Source: Actinomycetes bacterium
Lineage (GTDB): Bacteria > Actinomycetota > Actinomycetes > Mycobacteriales > Mycobacteriaceae
Direction of reading: 5' to 3'
Assembly (NCBI GenBank): GCA_023417985.1
Contig: JAEZDV010000082.1
Location: forward strand, 1-26,190
Length of the DNA: 26,190 nt
Made by a program: the position numbers and the translations under genes. Below the pieces are notes generated by a model. The model was given only the letters and a program-made list of their open reading frames with translations. It searched no databases and was not told the DNA's origin. Within the stretch, counting starts at the first letter, position 1. Each line of letters opens with the position of its first letter. Shown here piece after piece: positions 14,030 through 21,485 of the stretch.

Positions 14030-14177
14030 CGGGTTCGCATCGGAATCCCGAGTCGGACCCCCTGGTCTTTCGGGCGGGTCGGGCTCGCCGTTCGAACAGG
14101 TAGTCGAGGTGCCCGCAAGCGATAGGGTCGGTATCACCGACCGGCGCAAGCCACATCTCGTTGAAGGAGACCTCACC

Positions 14178-15263
14178 ATGTCACAGACAGTCCGCGGAGT
14201 CGTTGCACGCGCGAAGGGGGCACCCGTCGAGGTCGTGCCCATCGTGATCCCCGATCCCGGACCGGGTGAGGTCGTCGTCGCGATCGCCGCGTGCGGTGTG
14301 TGCCACACCGACCTGCACTACCGGGAAGGCGGGATCAACGACGAGTTTCCCTTCCTGCTCGGGCACGAGGCCGCAGGTGTCGTCGAGTCGGTGGGCGAGG
14401 GCGTCGACTCGGTGGCTGTGGGTGATTTCGTCGTCCTCAACTGGCGCGCCGTGTGCGGCCAGTGCCGGGCGTGCAAGCGTGGCCAGCCCCAGTACTGCTT
14501 CTCGACGTTCAACGCCACACAGAAGATGACCCTCGAGGACGGCACCGAGCTGACACCGGCGCTGGGTATCGGCGCGTTCGCCGACAAGACCCTCGTCCAT
14601 GCGGGTCAGTGCACCAAGGTCGATCCGAGCGCGGATCCCGCCGTGGTGGGTCTGCTCGGGTGTGGGGTCATGGCCGGGCTGGGTGCCGCGGTCAACACCG
14701 GCAACGTCACGCGTGGCCAGTCCGTCGCGGTCATCGGATGCGGTGGCGTCGGTGACGCAGCGATCATGGGCGCACGGCTCGCCGGTGCGAGCAAGATCAT
14801 CGCCGTCGACCGCGACGACAAGAAGCTCGAATGGGCCACCGATCTGGGCGCGACCCACACCATCAACTCCACGTCGACCGACGCGGTCGAGGCGATCAAG
14901 GAGATCACCGGCGGCTTCGGCGCCGACGTGGTGATCGACGCCGTGGGACGCCCGGAGACCTACAAGCAGGCGTTCTACGCCCGTGACCTGGCCGGCACCG
15001 TCGTCCTGGTCGGTGTTCCGACGCCGGACATGACCCTCGAGATGCCGCTCGTCGACTTCTTCTCGCACGGGGGATCGCTCAAGAGCTCGTGGTACGGCGA
15101 CTGCCTTCCCGAACGCGACTTCCCGACCTACGTCGACCTGTATCAGCAGGGACGCCTGCCGCTCGAGAAGTTCGTCACCGAGCGCATCGGCATCGACGAC
15201 GTCGAGAAGGCGTTCGAGACGATGCACCGCGGTGAGGTTCTCCGCTCGGTGGTGATCCTGTGA
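14178..15263 (+). CDS. mscR: S-(hydroxymethyl)mycothiol dehydrogenase
   Basis: A 361-residue zinc-dependent class III-type alcohol dehydrogenase. It oxidises the formaldehyde-mycothiol adduct with NAD+, and may also reduce S-nitrosomycothiol. Catalytic zinc ligands are Cys42, His63 and Cys162; structural zinc cysteines are 93, 96, 99 and 107. The Rossmann motif is GCGGVG (187-192), followed by an acidic residue in AVDRDDKK that favours NAD. GAAGGAGA at 14163-14170 supports ATG 14178. The mscR assignment rests on overall resemblance and on the coupled metallo-hydrolase gene that follows with a GTGA overlap, the same pairing as Rv2259-Rv2260 in M. tuberculosis. Confidence 0.9.
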   Translation: MSQTVRGVVARAKGAPVEVVPIVIPDPGPGEVVVAIAACGVCHTDLHYREGGINDEFPFLLGHEAAGVVESVGEGVDSVAVGDFVVLNWRAVCGQCRACKRGQPQYCFSTFNATQKMTLEDGTELTPALGIGAFADKTLVHAGQCTKVDPSADPAVVGLLGCGVMAGLGAAVNTGNVTRGQSVAVIGCGGVGDAAIMGARLAGASKIIAVDRDDKKLEWATDLGATHTINSTSTDAVEAIKEITGGFGADVVIDAVGRPETYKQAFYARDLAGTVVLVGVPTPDMTLEMPLVDFFSHGGSLKSSWYGDCLPERDFPTYVDLYQQGRLPLEKFVTERIGIDDVEKAFETMHRGEVLRSVVIL

Positions 15264-15898
15264 GCCGCGTATCGCCCATCCGGGTCGATCGTGTCGTCAC
15301 CCACGGCACCTTCGCGCTCGACGGCGGCGAGTGGGAAGTCGACAACAACATCTGGCTCGTCGGCAACGACGACGAAGTGGTCGTGATCGACGCCGCGCAC
15401 ACCGCGCAACCGATCATCGACGCCGTCGGCAAGCGCAAGGTGGTGGCGATCGTCTGCACCCATGCGCACAACGACCACATCACTGTCGCCCCCGAACTGT
15501 CGGAAAAGCTCGATGCGCCGATCCTCCTCAACCCCGCCGACGACATGCTCTGGGAGATGACTCACCCGGGCGTCGCACACGGCACGATCGAGGACGGTCA
15601 GCGTATCTCGGTGGCGGGCACCGACATCCAGACGATCGCGACGCCGGGTCACTCGCCGGGTTCGGTCTGCCTGTACCTGCCGGAAGCCGGCGAACTGTTC
15701 ACCGGCGACACCTTGTTCTCCGGTGGGCCCGGTGCGACCGGTCGCTCGTTCTCGGATTTCCCGACGATCATCGGGTCCATCCGCGACAAGCTGTTCGCAC
15801 TGCCCGCCGAGACCACGGTGCATACCGGCCACGGCGACGGCACCACGATCGGGACGGAATCTCCTCACCTCGAGGAGTGGATCAAACGCGGTAGCTGA
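15260..15898 (+). CDS. MBL-fold metallo-hydrolase coupled to mscR
   Basis: A 212-residue metallo-beta-lactamase-fold hydrolase with metal ligands THAHNDH (His68, His70, Asp72, His73), TPGHSPGS, FTGDTLF and a C-terminal HTGHGDGTT, the pattern of glyoxalase II-like enzymes. The GTG start overlaps the mscR stop (GTGA), so the two are translationally coupled. The likely substrate is the acyl-mycothiol thioester or formyl-mycothiol produced by MscR, completing conversion of formaldehyde to formate; this is inferred from context and fold. Confidence 0.88.
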   Translation: MSRVSPIRVDRVVTHGTFALDGGEWEVDNNIWLVGNDDEVVVIDAAHTAQPIIDAVGKRKVVAIVCTHAHNDHITVAPELSEKLDAPILLNPADDMLWEMTHPGVAHGTIEDGQRISVAGTDIQTIATPGHSPGSVCLYLPEAGELFTGDTLFSGGPGATGRSFSDFPTIIGSIRDKLFALPAETTVHTGHGDGTTIGTESPHLEEWIKRGS

Positions 15899-15907
15899 CG
15901 CGCTCGC

Positions 15908-15944
15908 GGGTGGTTCCGGCGGACGGATGTCACCGGAGCCACCC
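15908..15944 (+). terminator. Terminator-like hairpin after the mscR operon
   Basis: GGGTGGTTCCGG (15908-15919) pairs with CCGGAGCCACCC (15933-15944) over 12 positions with one G-U pair and a 13-nt loop. No U-tract follows. Confidence 0.55.
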
Positions 15945-15957
15945 GAGGCAGCGCCGC

Positions 15958-15963
15958 TACTCT
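15958..15963 (+). promoter_or_regulatory. -10 box for leaderless COG0523 mRNA
   Basis: TACTCT is followed by six bases and ATG 15970, with no ribosome binding site. Confidence 0.5.
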
Positions 15964-15969
15964 CACGGT

Positions 15970-16992
15970 ATGGCGAAGAAGCAGATACCGGTGCTGGTGG
16001 TCGCCGGGTTCCTCGGCGCGGGCAAGACGACCCTGCTCAACCATCTCCTGCGCAACACACGGGGCGCGCGGATCGGTGTGATCGTCAACGACTTCGGCGC
16101 GGTCGACATCGACTCGATGATGGTTGCCGGCCAGATCGACTCGATGGTGTCGCTCAGCAACGGATGCCTCTGCTGCGCAGTCGATGTCAGTGATATGGAT
16201 GCGATGCTCGACCGGCTCGCCCACCGGTCGTCGAACCTCGACGTCATCGTGGTGGAAGCGAGCGGACTGGCCGAACCCCGCAACATGATCCGCCTCGTCG
16301 CGGGGTCCGAGAATCCCTTCGTCACCTACGGCGGCCTCGTGCTCGTCGTCGACGCGGTGGAATTCGAAGCGTCCAGGGCGAAGCATCCGGAGATCGAACA
16401 GCACGTTGCGCTCGCAGATCTGGTGTTGCTCAACAAGACCGACCGCATCGACAGCGACGCGCACGACGATCTGCTCGGTGCCGTGTGCGGCCTCAACCCT
16501 CGTGCGGCGGTGATCTCGACCGAGCACGCGCGGATCGATCCGGCGTTGCTGTTCGACATCCCCGAGCGTCCCGGCCCGCAACCGGGGGAGCAACTGACTC
16601 TCGACCAGTTGCTCTATGCGGATGACGACCACGACCATCCGCACCTGCACGACGACTACGAGGCCGTCACGTTCGAGACCCCGGACGCGTTACACCCCCG
16701 CGTGCTGGTCGATTTTCTCGAGAACCAGCCCGCGGGGGTGTTTCGTATCAAAGGTTATGTGCGTGTCGCAGCAGGACTACGCGTGAGTACCTACCGTTTG
16801 CACACCGTCGGTGACCACATCCGCTTCGAACCGGTGAGCCGCGGCGAGAAGGTCCCCGACCGCACCACGTTGGTGGTGATCGGTGCCGATCTCGACGCGG
16901 ACGCAGTCCGCGAACGGTTGACGGGATGCGTTGCGACGGAACCGGTGTCGGGCGATGCGATGTACGCCGTCCACCGGTTCACGGCGCGCTGA
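15970..16992 (+). CDS. COG0523 GTP-binding metallochaperone (CobW family)
   Basis: A 340-residue G3E GTPase that probably delivers a metal, most often zinc, to client enzymes. Walker A GFLGAGKTT is at 13-21, the metal-binding CLCC motif at 66-69 within SLSNGCLCCAV, the switch/Walker B region is VIVVEASGLAEP, and NKTD provides guanine specificity. A His/Asp-rich stretch DDDHDHPHLHDDY precedes the C-terminal CobW_C domain. No cobalamin genes are near, so a zinc or other metal role is more likely than CobW proper. No Zur box was recognised upstream. The ATG at 15970 is set by the leaderless promoter; an upstream extension to 15910 is not supported. It converges on the helicase gene with a 13-nt gap. 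Confidence 0.92.
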   Translation: MAKKQIPVLVVAGFLGAGKTTLLNHLLRNTRGARIGVIVNDFGAVDIDSMMVAGQIDSMVSLSNGCLCCAVDVSDMDAMLDRLAHRSSNLDVIVVEASGLAEPRNMIRLVAGSENPFVTYGGLVLVVDAVEFEASRAKHPEIEQHVALADLVLLNKTDRIDSDAHDDLLGAVCGLNPRAAVISTEHARIDPALLFDIPERPGPQPGEQLTLDQLLYADDDHDHPHLHDDYEAVTFETPDALHPRVLVDFLENQPAGVFRIKGYVRVAAGLRVSTYRLHTVGDHIRFEPVSRGEKVPDRTTLVVIGADLDADAVRERLTGCVATEPVSGDAMYAVHRFTAR

Positions 16993-17005
16993 ACCCGCCG
17001 GGGGA

Positions 17006-18454
17006 TCAGCGCGGGGTGGACGTCTGGCGCGTTGCGCGACGACGACCGCCGGCAGCCGCCCCACCGTGTCCGGTGGACGAGCGCTGTCCTGCCGGTGCGG
17101 CCTGACGCGTGCCGGAACCGGTCACCTGACGCGACGACGAACCCTGACGCGACGACGAACCCTGGCGCGACGAGGAACCCTGGCGTGCTGCGCCGCCCTG
17201 CGGCTGGGTACGGCGGCGTCCGCTGCCACCGGCCCGCTGCGGCCGCGACGAACCGGCTGCCTGCGCCTGCACCGGCTTGGGTGCGACGTACGGCGCGATG
17301 TCGCCGACGAGTTCGAGCACGTGCTCGGACTTCGCGGTCGACTTGATCGGGGTGACGTTGATCGCCGCCTTGCGCATGATCGCGGCGAGATCCCGGCGCT
17401 GCTCCGGAAGGACGAGCGTGACGACGTCGCCGGCGCTGCCTGCGCGCGCGGTGCGGCCCGACCGGTGCAGGTACGCCTTGTGCTCGGCGGGGGGATCGAC
17501 GTGCACGACGAGTTCGACGTCGTCGACGTGGACACCTCGGGCAGCGACGTCGGTGGCGACGAGCACTCGTGCCTCACCCGAGGAGAAGGCGGCGAGGTTC
17601 CGGTCGCGGGCGTTCTGCGACAGGTTGCCGTGCAGATCGACTGCGGGAATACCCGAATCGGTGAGCTGCTTGGCCAGCTTGCGCGCCTGATGCTTGGTGC
17701 GCATGAACAGGATTCGGCGGCCGTTGCCGGAAGCAAGGGTGCGGATCAGGTCCTTCTTGGCGTCGAGCCCGGGCACGTCGAAGACGTGGTGGGTCATGGC
17801 CGCGACGGGGGAGTTGGCTTCGTCCACCGAGTGCATCACCGGGTTGTGGAGGAAGCGCTTGACGAGCTTGTCGACTCCGTTGTCCAGGGTCGCCGAAAAC
17901 AGAAGGCGCTGACCGTCGCTCGGGGTCGCGTTCATGATGCGAGTGACGCCGGGGAGGAAGCCGAGATCGGCCATGTGGTCGGCCTCGTCGAGCACGGTGA
18001 CCTCGACCGCGTCGAGGGAGACGAACTTCTGGCGCATGAGGTCTTCGAGGCGTCCCGGGCAGGCGATGACGATGTCGACGCCGCGGCGCAGTGCCTCGAC
18101 CTGACGGCTCTGCGACACGCCACCGAAGATGGTGGTCACCCGCAGGCCCGACGAGTGGGCGAGAGGCTCGACGACCGCGGCGATCTGCGTTGCGAGTTCG
18201 CGGGTCGGAGCAAGTACGAGGCCGCGGGGGCGGCCTGCAGCGCGGGTGGAACCGCCGGCGAGGCGTGCGGTGAGGGGGATCGAGAAGGCAAGGGTCTTGC
18301 CGCTGCCCGTACGGCCCCGTCCGAGCACGTCGCGACCCGCGAGGGTGTCGGGAAGGGTGTCGACCTGGATCGGGAAGGGGCTGGTGATTCCGGAGTCACT
18401 CAACGTAGCGACGAGAGGACGGGGAACACCGAGATCGGAAAAAGATGTGGTCAT
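17006..18454 (-). CDS. DEAD-box RNA helicase (RhlE-like)
   Basis: A 482-residue ATP-dependent RNA helicase for ribosome assembly or RNA turnover. Motifs in order: Q-motif (FSDLGV...PFPIQ, about 5-30), motif I GRTGSGKT (47-54), Ia APTREL, II DEAD (about 156-159), III SAT, then in the second RecA domain DVAARGVHVDDV and motif VI HRSGRTARAG. The C-terminal 90 residues are basic and low in complexity, with three RQGSSS repeats, suiting RNA binding. The start is ATG 18454-18452, with GAAAGGCAG upstream. The in-frame extension to 18772 lacks conserved character and runs through the leader into moaE. Confidence 0.94.
   Translation of the reverse strand: MTTSFSDLGVPRPLVATLSDSGITSPFPIQVDTLPDTLAGRDVLGRGRTGSGKTLAFSIPLTARLAGGSTRAAGRPRGLVLAPTRELATQIAAVVEPLAHSSGLRVTTIFGGVSQSRQVEALRRGVDIVIACPGRLEDLMRQKFVSLDAVEVTVLDEADHMADLGFLPGVTRIMNATPSDGQRLLFSATLDNGVDKLVKRFLHNPVMHSVDEANSPVAAMTHHVFDVPGLDAKKDLIRTLASGNGRRILFMRTKHQARKLAKQLTDSGIPAVDLHGNLSQNARDRNLAAFSSGEARVLVATDVAARGVHVDDVELVVHVDPPAEHKAYLHRSGRTARAGSAGDVVTLVLPEQRRDLAAIMRKAAINVTPIKSTAKSEHVLELVGDIAPYVAPKPVQAQAAGSSRPQRAGGSGRRRTQPQGGAARQGSSSRQGSSSRQGSSSRQVTGSGTRQAAPAGQRSSTGHGGAAAGGRRRATRQTSTPR
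17125..17178 (-). repeat. 18-bp tandem repeat in the helicase tail
   Basis: Three consecutive 18-bp units (17125-17142, 17143-17160, 17161-17178) encode RQGSSS. The first two are identical, the third differs at two bases, and a fragment of a fourth follows. The unit length keeps the frame. Confidence 0.9.
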
Positions 18455-18647
18455 AGAACAGCGCTGCCTTTCACTGCGGCGTGTGTGCACTCGACGGGAA
18501 GTTCCCGTGGTGCTGACGTGATCGCCGCAAGGAAAGCCGTGCAGTGTGCAATCGATCTGCAGTCTGCGCGCGGGCCGGGCACGATCCCGATCCGCTGGTA
18601 TCCCACGACGGTGGGTGTCTTCGTGACACCCGAACCACATCACCCTA
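18455..18647 (-). promoter_or_regulatory. Structured 5' leader of the helicase gene
   Basis: A -10-like TAGGGT (minus strand, 18647-18642) would give a leader of about 180 nt. It contains CCCAC/GTGGG (18602-18606 with 18611-18615) and GGGTGTC/GACACCC (18613-18619 with 18625-18631), which share bases and cannot form together. A small ACGGG/CCCGT hairpin lies at about 18494-18508. Autoregulatory or temperature-sensitive leaders are common for DEAD-box helicases; function here is inferred. Confidence 0.45.
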
Positions 18648-18678
18648 CCGCACAGTCGGCACGGTCCGAGCGGTCCGG

Positions 18679-19143
18679 TTACAGCCCCACCCACTCGGTG
18701 ACGCCGTGCGTGAAGTGCTGGCGCTTCCAGATCGGTACCTCGTGTTTGATGCGTTCGACCAGTTCCGCGCACGTGGCGAAGGCTTCGGCGCGGTGCGGCG
18801 CGGCGACCGCGGCGACGAGCGCGAGATCGCCGATGGTGAGATGTCCCACTCGGTGTACGGCGGCGACGGGAAGCCCGGACCTGCTTCCCACCTCCTCGCA
18901 GCAGCGGCGCATGAACGCCTCCGCGTCGGGATGCGCCTGGTACTCGAGCGCGGTCACGGATTGCCCGCCGTCGTGGTTGCGCACCACGCCGGTGAACACC
19001 ACGACCGCGCCGTGCCGGGGACCTGCCACTGCGGCATCCACCACGGCAGGGTCGAGTGGTTCGGCCGAAATCCGCGCCAGTACTTCGCTGCTCCCGCCGG
19101 GTTCGGCGATGCGACCGGTGTCGATACCGTCTGTCTCACTCAT
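18679..19143 (-). CDS. moaE: Molybdopterin synthase catalytic subunit MoaE
   Basis: MoaE uses the MoaD thiocarboxylate to insert two sulfurs into cPMP, giving molybdopterin. The 154-residue protein has GAVVVFTGVVRNHDGG, YQAHPDAEAFMRRCCEEV, VHRVGHLTIGDLALVAAVAAPHRAEAF and the active-site lysine in VPIWKRQ. The start is ATG 19143-19141, giving MSETDGIDTG. It is the last gene of the leftward moeA-moaCB-moaE operon. Its start lies in the second copy of a 22-bp tandem duplication, so it begins 14 nt after the moaCB stop. Its partner MoaD is encoded in the divergent operon. Confidence 0.95.
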   Translation of the reverse strand: MSETDGIDTGRIAEPGGSSEVLARISAEPLDPAVVDAAVAGPRHGAVVVFTGVVRNHDGGQSVTALEYQAHPDAEAFMRRCCEEVGSRSGLPVAAVHRVGHLTIGDLALVAAVAAPHRAEAFATCAELVERIKHEVPIWKRQHFTHGVTEWVGL

Positions 19144-19174
19144 GTGCTCCGCCTGTCTCACTCATGTGCTCCGC
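19131..19174. repeat. Perfect 22-bp tandem duplication at the moaCB/moaE junction
   Basis: Bases 19131-19152 and 19153-19174 are identical. Each copy carries both the end of moaCB (GGAHE then TGA) and an ATGAGTGAGACAG start like that of moaE. moaCB ends in the right-hand copy and moaE starts in the left-hand copy. Confidence 0.95.
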
Positions 19175-20162
19175 CTCCCGCGACCTGCGCCAACAGATGA
19201 TCGAGGATCGGCTCGAGCGCTGCGAGTCCGTCCTTCACGCCGCCCGGCGACCCCGGCAGGTTCACGACGACGGTGCGGCCCACCAGTCCGGCGACCCCGC
19301 GGGAAAGCACCGCGTGGGGTGTCACGTCGAGTCCGCGCCGGCGGATCGACTCTGCGACTCCCGGGAGTTCGCGATCCAAGACTGCGAGTGTCGCCTCGGG
19401 AGTGGCGTCGGTCGGCGACGCGCCTGTGCCCCCGGTGGTCACGATCAGGCTCGGTCCGTCGCACAGCGCGTCCGCAAGACCGGCCGCGATCTGCGCATCG
19501 GCGTACACGAGTGGCCCGCGCACGGTGAATTCGCGCTCGCCCAGCCACTTCTCGATCAGGGGACCGGTGCGGTCCTCGCGGGTGCCCGCCGCGACGCCCG
19601 TGGACGCCACCACGACGACAGCCGAACGCTCCGCGGGTTCTGTCTCGTCCGCGTCGTTCCCGCCCACCGCGGTGTCGCTCGCGGCGTCGACGTCGTCACG
19701 ATGCCAGCGACCGCGCTTGCCGCCTTCCTTCGACAGCAGCCGGACACCGTCGAGCACCGCGGCGGGATCTACGGCTTTGACCATGTCGTGCAAGGTGAGT
19801 CCTGCGACGGCGACCGCGGTGAGTGCTTCCATCTCGACTCCGGTCGGCCCCTTGGTCTTGGCGGTGGCCTCGATGGTGATCGCCGTGTCGGTGAATCCGA
19901 AGTTCACCTTCACCGACGACAACGCCAACTGGTGGCACAGCGGGATCAACTCCCAGGTGCGCTTGGCAGCAGCGATTCCGGCGATACGGGCGGTCGCGAG
20001 CACGTCGGCCTTCGGCATGTCGTCGGCGCGCACGAGTGCCACGACCTCCGGCGTGGTGACGAGCTGCCCGGCGGCGAGCGCTGTACGGGTGGTGTCGGCT
20101 TTCGCGGACACGTCGACCATCCGGGCGCGTCCCTGGTCGTCGAGATGGCTCAATTCGGTCAC
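19158..20162 (-). CDS. moaCB: MoaC-MogA fusion (bifunctional MoaCB)
   Basis: A 334-residue fusion. Residues 1-155 are MoaC, which acts with MoaA in forming cPMP: MVDVSAK, IPLCHQL (73-79), GVEMEALTAV (108-117), DMVKAVD (126-132) and GGKRGRW. A polar linker of about 25 residues follows. Residues 180-334 are a MogA/MoaB-type molybdopterin adenylyltransferase with TTGGTGASPTD (242-252) and a late LPGSPGGV. The fusion joins an early and a late step of one pathway; such MoaCB proteins are known in actinobacteria. GTG 20162-20160 overlaps the moeA TGA (GTGA), so translation is coupled. Confidence 0.94.
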   Translation of the reverse strand: MTELSHLDDQGRARMVDVSAKADTTRTALAAGQLVTTPEVVALVRADDMPKADVLATARIAGIAAAKRTWELIPLCHQLALSSVKVNFGFTDTAITIEATAKTKGPTGVEMEALTAVAVAGLTLHDMVKAVDPAAVLDGVRLLSKEGGKRGRWHRDDVDAASDTAVGGNDADETEPAERSAVVVVASTGVAAGTREDRTGPLIEKWLGEREFTVRGPLVYADAQIAAGLADALCDGPSLIVTTGGTGASPTDATPEATLAVLDRELPGVAESIRRRGLDVTPHAVLSRGVAGLVGRTVVVNLPGSPGGVKDGLAALEPILDHLLAQVAGGGAHE

Positions 20163-21352
20163 AGGGGCAGCACTTTCACGAGGTCTCCAGCTTCGAGTGA
20201 GACGGTGTCGGCGGGAATGTCGAGGAGCACGTCGGCTGCGGCGAGCCCGGCGACGAGATGCGATCCGTGTCCGGCCGCGGGTATCACCGTCCGGCCGTCG
20301 AGGGCACCGCGCAGGAACTGGCGCTTGCCGGGAATGGAGGTCAGATCCGTGGCGAGGGGCAGCATTTCGGCCGCCACGGGCGGGTATCCCGCCGCTGCCC
20401 GGAGCAGCGGTCGTGCGAACACCTCGAACGAGACCAGCGCGCTGACGGGGTTGCCTGGGAAGGTGAGCACCGGAACACCGTCGACCACCGCGGATCCCTG
20501 GGGGCCACCGGGCTGCATCGCGACCGATACGAAATCGCCGCCCAGCGGTTCCAGAGTGTCCTTGACGACTTCGAAGTCGCCCTTCGAGACCCCGCCCGAT
20601 GTGAAGATCACGTCGGCGACCTTCGCGGCGTAGGCGAGCATCTCGGCGAATTCCTGGGGATCGTCGTGGCAGTGGTCGATCGACACGACGTCGGCTCCGT
20701 TGTCGGTGGCACTCGCGGCCAGTGCCGGCCCGTTGGAGTTGTAGATGTGCCCGGGCCCGAGCACGTCTCCGGCGGTGACGAGTTCGCTTCCGGTCGAGAT
20801 CACCGCCACCCGCGGTCGTGCGCGGACCGGGATGTTCGTCAGTCCGACGGCGGCCAGCACCGCGATGTGGCGTGCCGCGAGCACGGTCCCGGCCGCCAGC
20901 AGGCGCTCGCCCCTCCGGACGTCGCTGCCTGCTTCCCGGACGAACGCGCCGGGCCGGGTGCTGCGGCCGATCGCGACGGTACTGGCATTCTCGTCGGCGG
21001 CCGTGTCCTCGACTGGAACGACGGCGTCGGCACCCTCCGGCATCGGGGCGCCGGTCATGATTTTCAACGCGTTTCCCGGGGTGAGTACCCCGGCTGTGTC
21101 CCCGGCCGCCACCACGCCCTGCACGGGGAGCGTCACCGGCGCGTCCGAGACGGTGCTCGAGGCGACCGCGTACCCGTCCATCTGGGAGTTTCGGAACGGA
21201 GGGAGATCGAGCGGAGACGTGATGGTCTCCGAAAGGGTGCGGTGCAGGGCACGGGACAGGGGGACGGTCACGGTCGATCCCGAGATGACGGCCCCGAGGA
21301 GTTCCGCCACGTACCGCTCGTGTTCCTCCACGGACCGCTTGCCGCTCGTCAT
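20159..21352 (-). CDS. moeA: Molybdopterin molybdotransferase MoeA
   Basis: MoeA inserts molybdate into adenylylated molybdopterin. The 397-residue protein has PPFRNSQMDGYAV (51-63), TGAPMPEGADAVVPVE, an MPT-binding central domain with ISTGSELV, NSNGPAL, TSGGVSKGD and FPGNPVSA, and a C-terminal beta domain. ATG 21352-21350 is chosen because it follows a -10 box by seven bases and matches the usual length; the in-frame upstream sequence to 22747 is antisense to moaA. First gene of the leftward Moco operon; moaCB overlaps its stop. Confidence 0.95.
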   Translation of the reverse strand: MTSGKRSVEEHERYVAELLGAVISGSTVTVPLSRALHRTLSETITSPLDLPPFRNSQMDGYAVASSTVSDAPVTLPVQGVVAAGDTAGVLTPGNALKIMTGAPMPEGADAVVPVEDTAADENASTVAIGRSTRPGAFVREAGSDVRRGERLLAAGTVLAARHIAVLAAVGLTNIPVRARPRVAVISTGSELVTAGDVLGPGHIYNSNGPALAASATDNGADVVSIDHCHDDPQEFAEMLAYAAKVADVIFTSGGVSKGDFEVVKDTLEPLGGDFVSVAMQPGGPQGSAVVDGVPVLTFPGNPVSALVSFEVFARPLLRAAAGYPPVAAEMLPLATDLTSIPGKRQFLRGALDGRTVIPAAGHGSHLVAGLAAADVLLDIPADTVSLEAGDLVKVLPL

Positions 21353-21359
21353 GCGGCTA

Positions 21360-21365
21360 ATCCTA
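21360..21365 (-). promoter_or_regulatory. -10 box for leaderless moeA mRNA
   Basis: On the minus strand TAGGAT is followed by seven bases and the moeA ATG. No ribosome binding site is present between them. Confidence 0.5.
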
Positions 21366-21452
21366 GGCACAATCGAGTTCGTGTCCGCCCGAGCACCTGC
21401 GGACTGCGGTGCGCCTTCGGTGCTTCGGTGTTCACGGGTCGCCGGCAGTGGG

Positions 21453-21458
21453 CATACT
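21453..21458 (+). promoter_or_regulatory. -10 box for the moaA transcript
   Basis: CATACT is followed by six bases and ATG 21465, the first codon of the small leader peptide before moaA. Confidence 0.45.
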
Positions 21459-21464
21459 GGGCGC

Positions 21465-21485
21465 ATGGTGAAGGTGATCGGATGA
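21465..21485 (+). CDS. Six-codon leader peptide before moaA
   Basis: ATG 21465 opens a frame of six codons, MVKVIG, then TGA 21483-21485. It would be the first codon of the mRNA if transcription starts at the usual distance from the -10. Its stop overlaps the moaA start as ATGA (21482-21485). It also contains GAAGGTG (21470-21476), which can serve moaA as ribosome binding site. It may exist only to bring ribosomes to moaA, or it may be chance. Confidence 0.4.
   Translation: MVKVIG

Noticed and set aside
17125..17178. Repeat array as a possible CRISPR
   Set aside because: The units are directly adjacent without spacers and encode an in-frame peptide repeat.
18455..18772. N-terminal extension of the helicase
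   Set aside because: The residues are not helicase-like, cross the leader hairpins and run into moaE; the ATG at 18454 gives the normal Q-motif distance.
16931..19528. 865-codon open frame on the plus strand
   Set aside because: It runs antisense through the helicase, moaE and moaCB genes; composition is low-complexity and no family is recognised.
21353..21464. Molybdenum-cofactor riboswitch between moeA and moaA
   Set aside because: The region is only 112 bp, both transcripts are predicted to start at or next to the first codon, and no conserved multi-stem pattern was seen.
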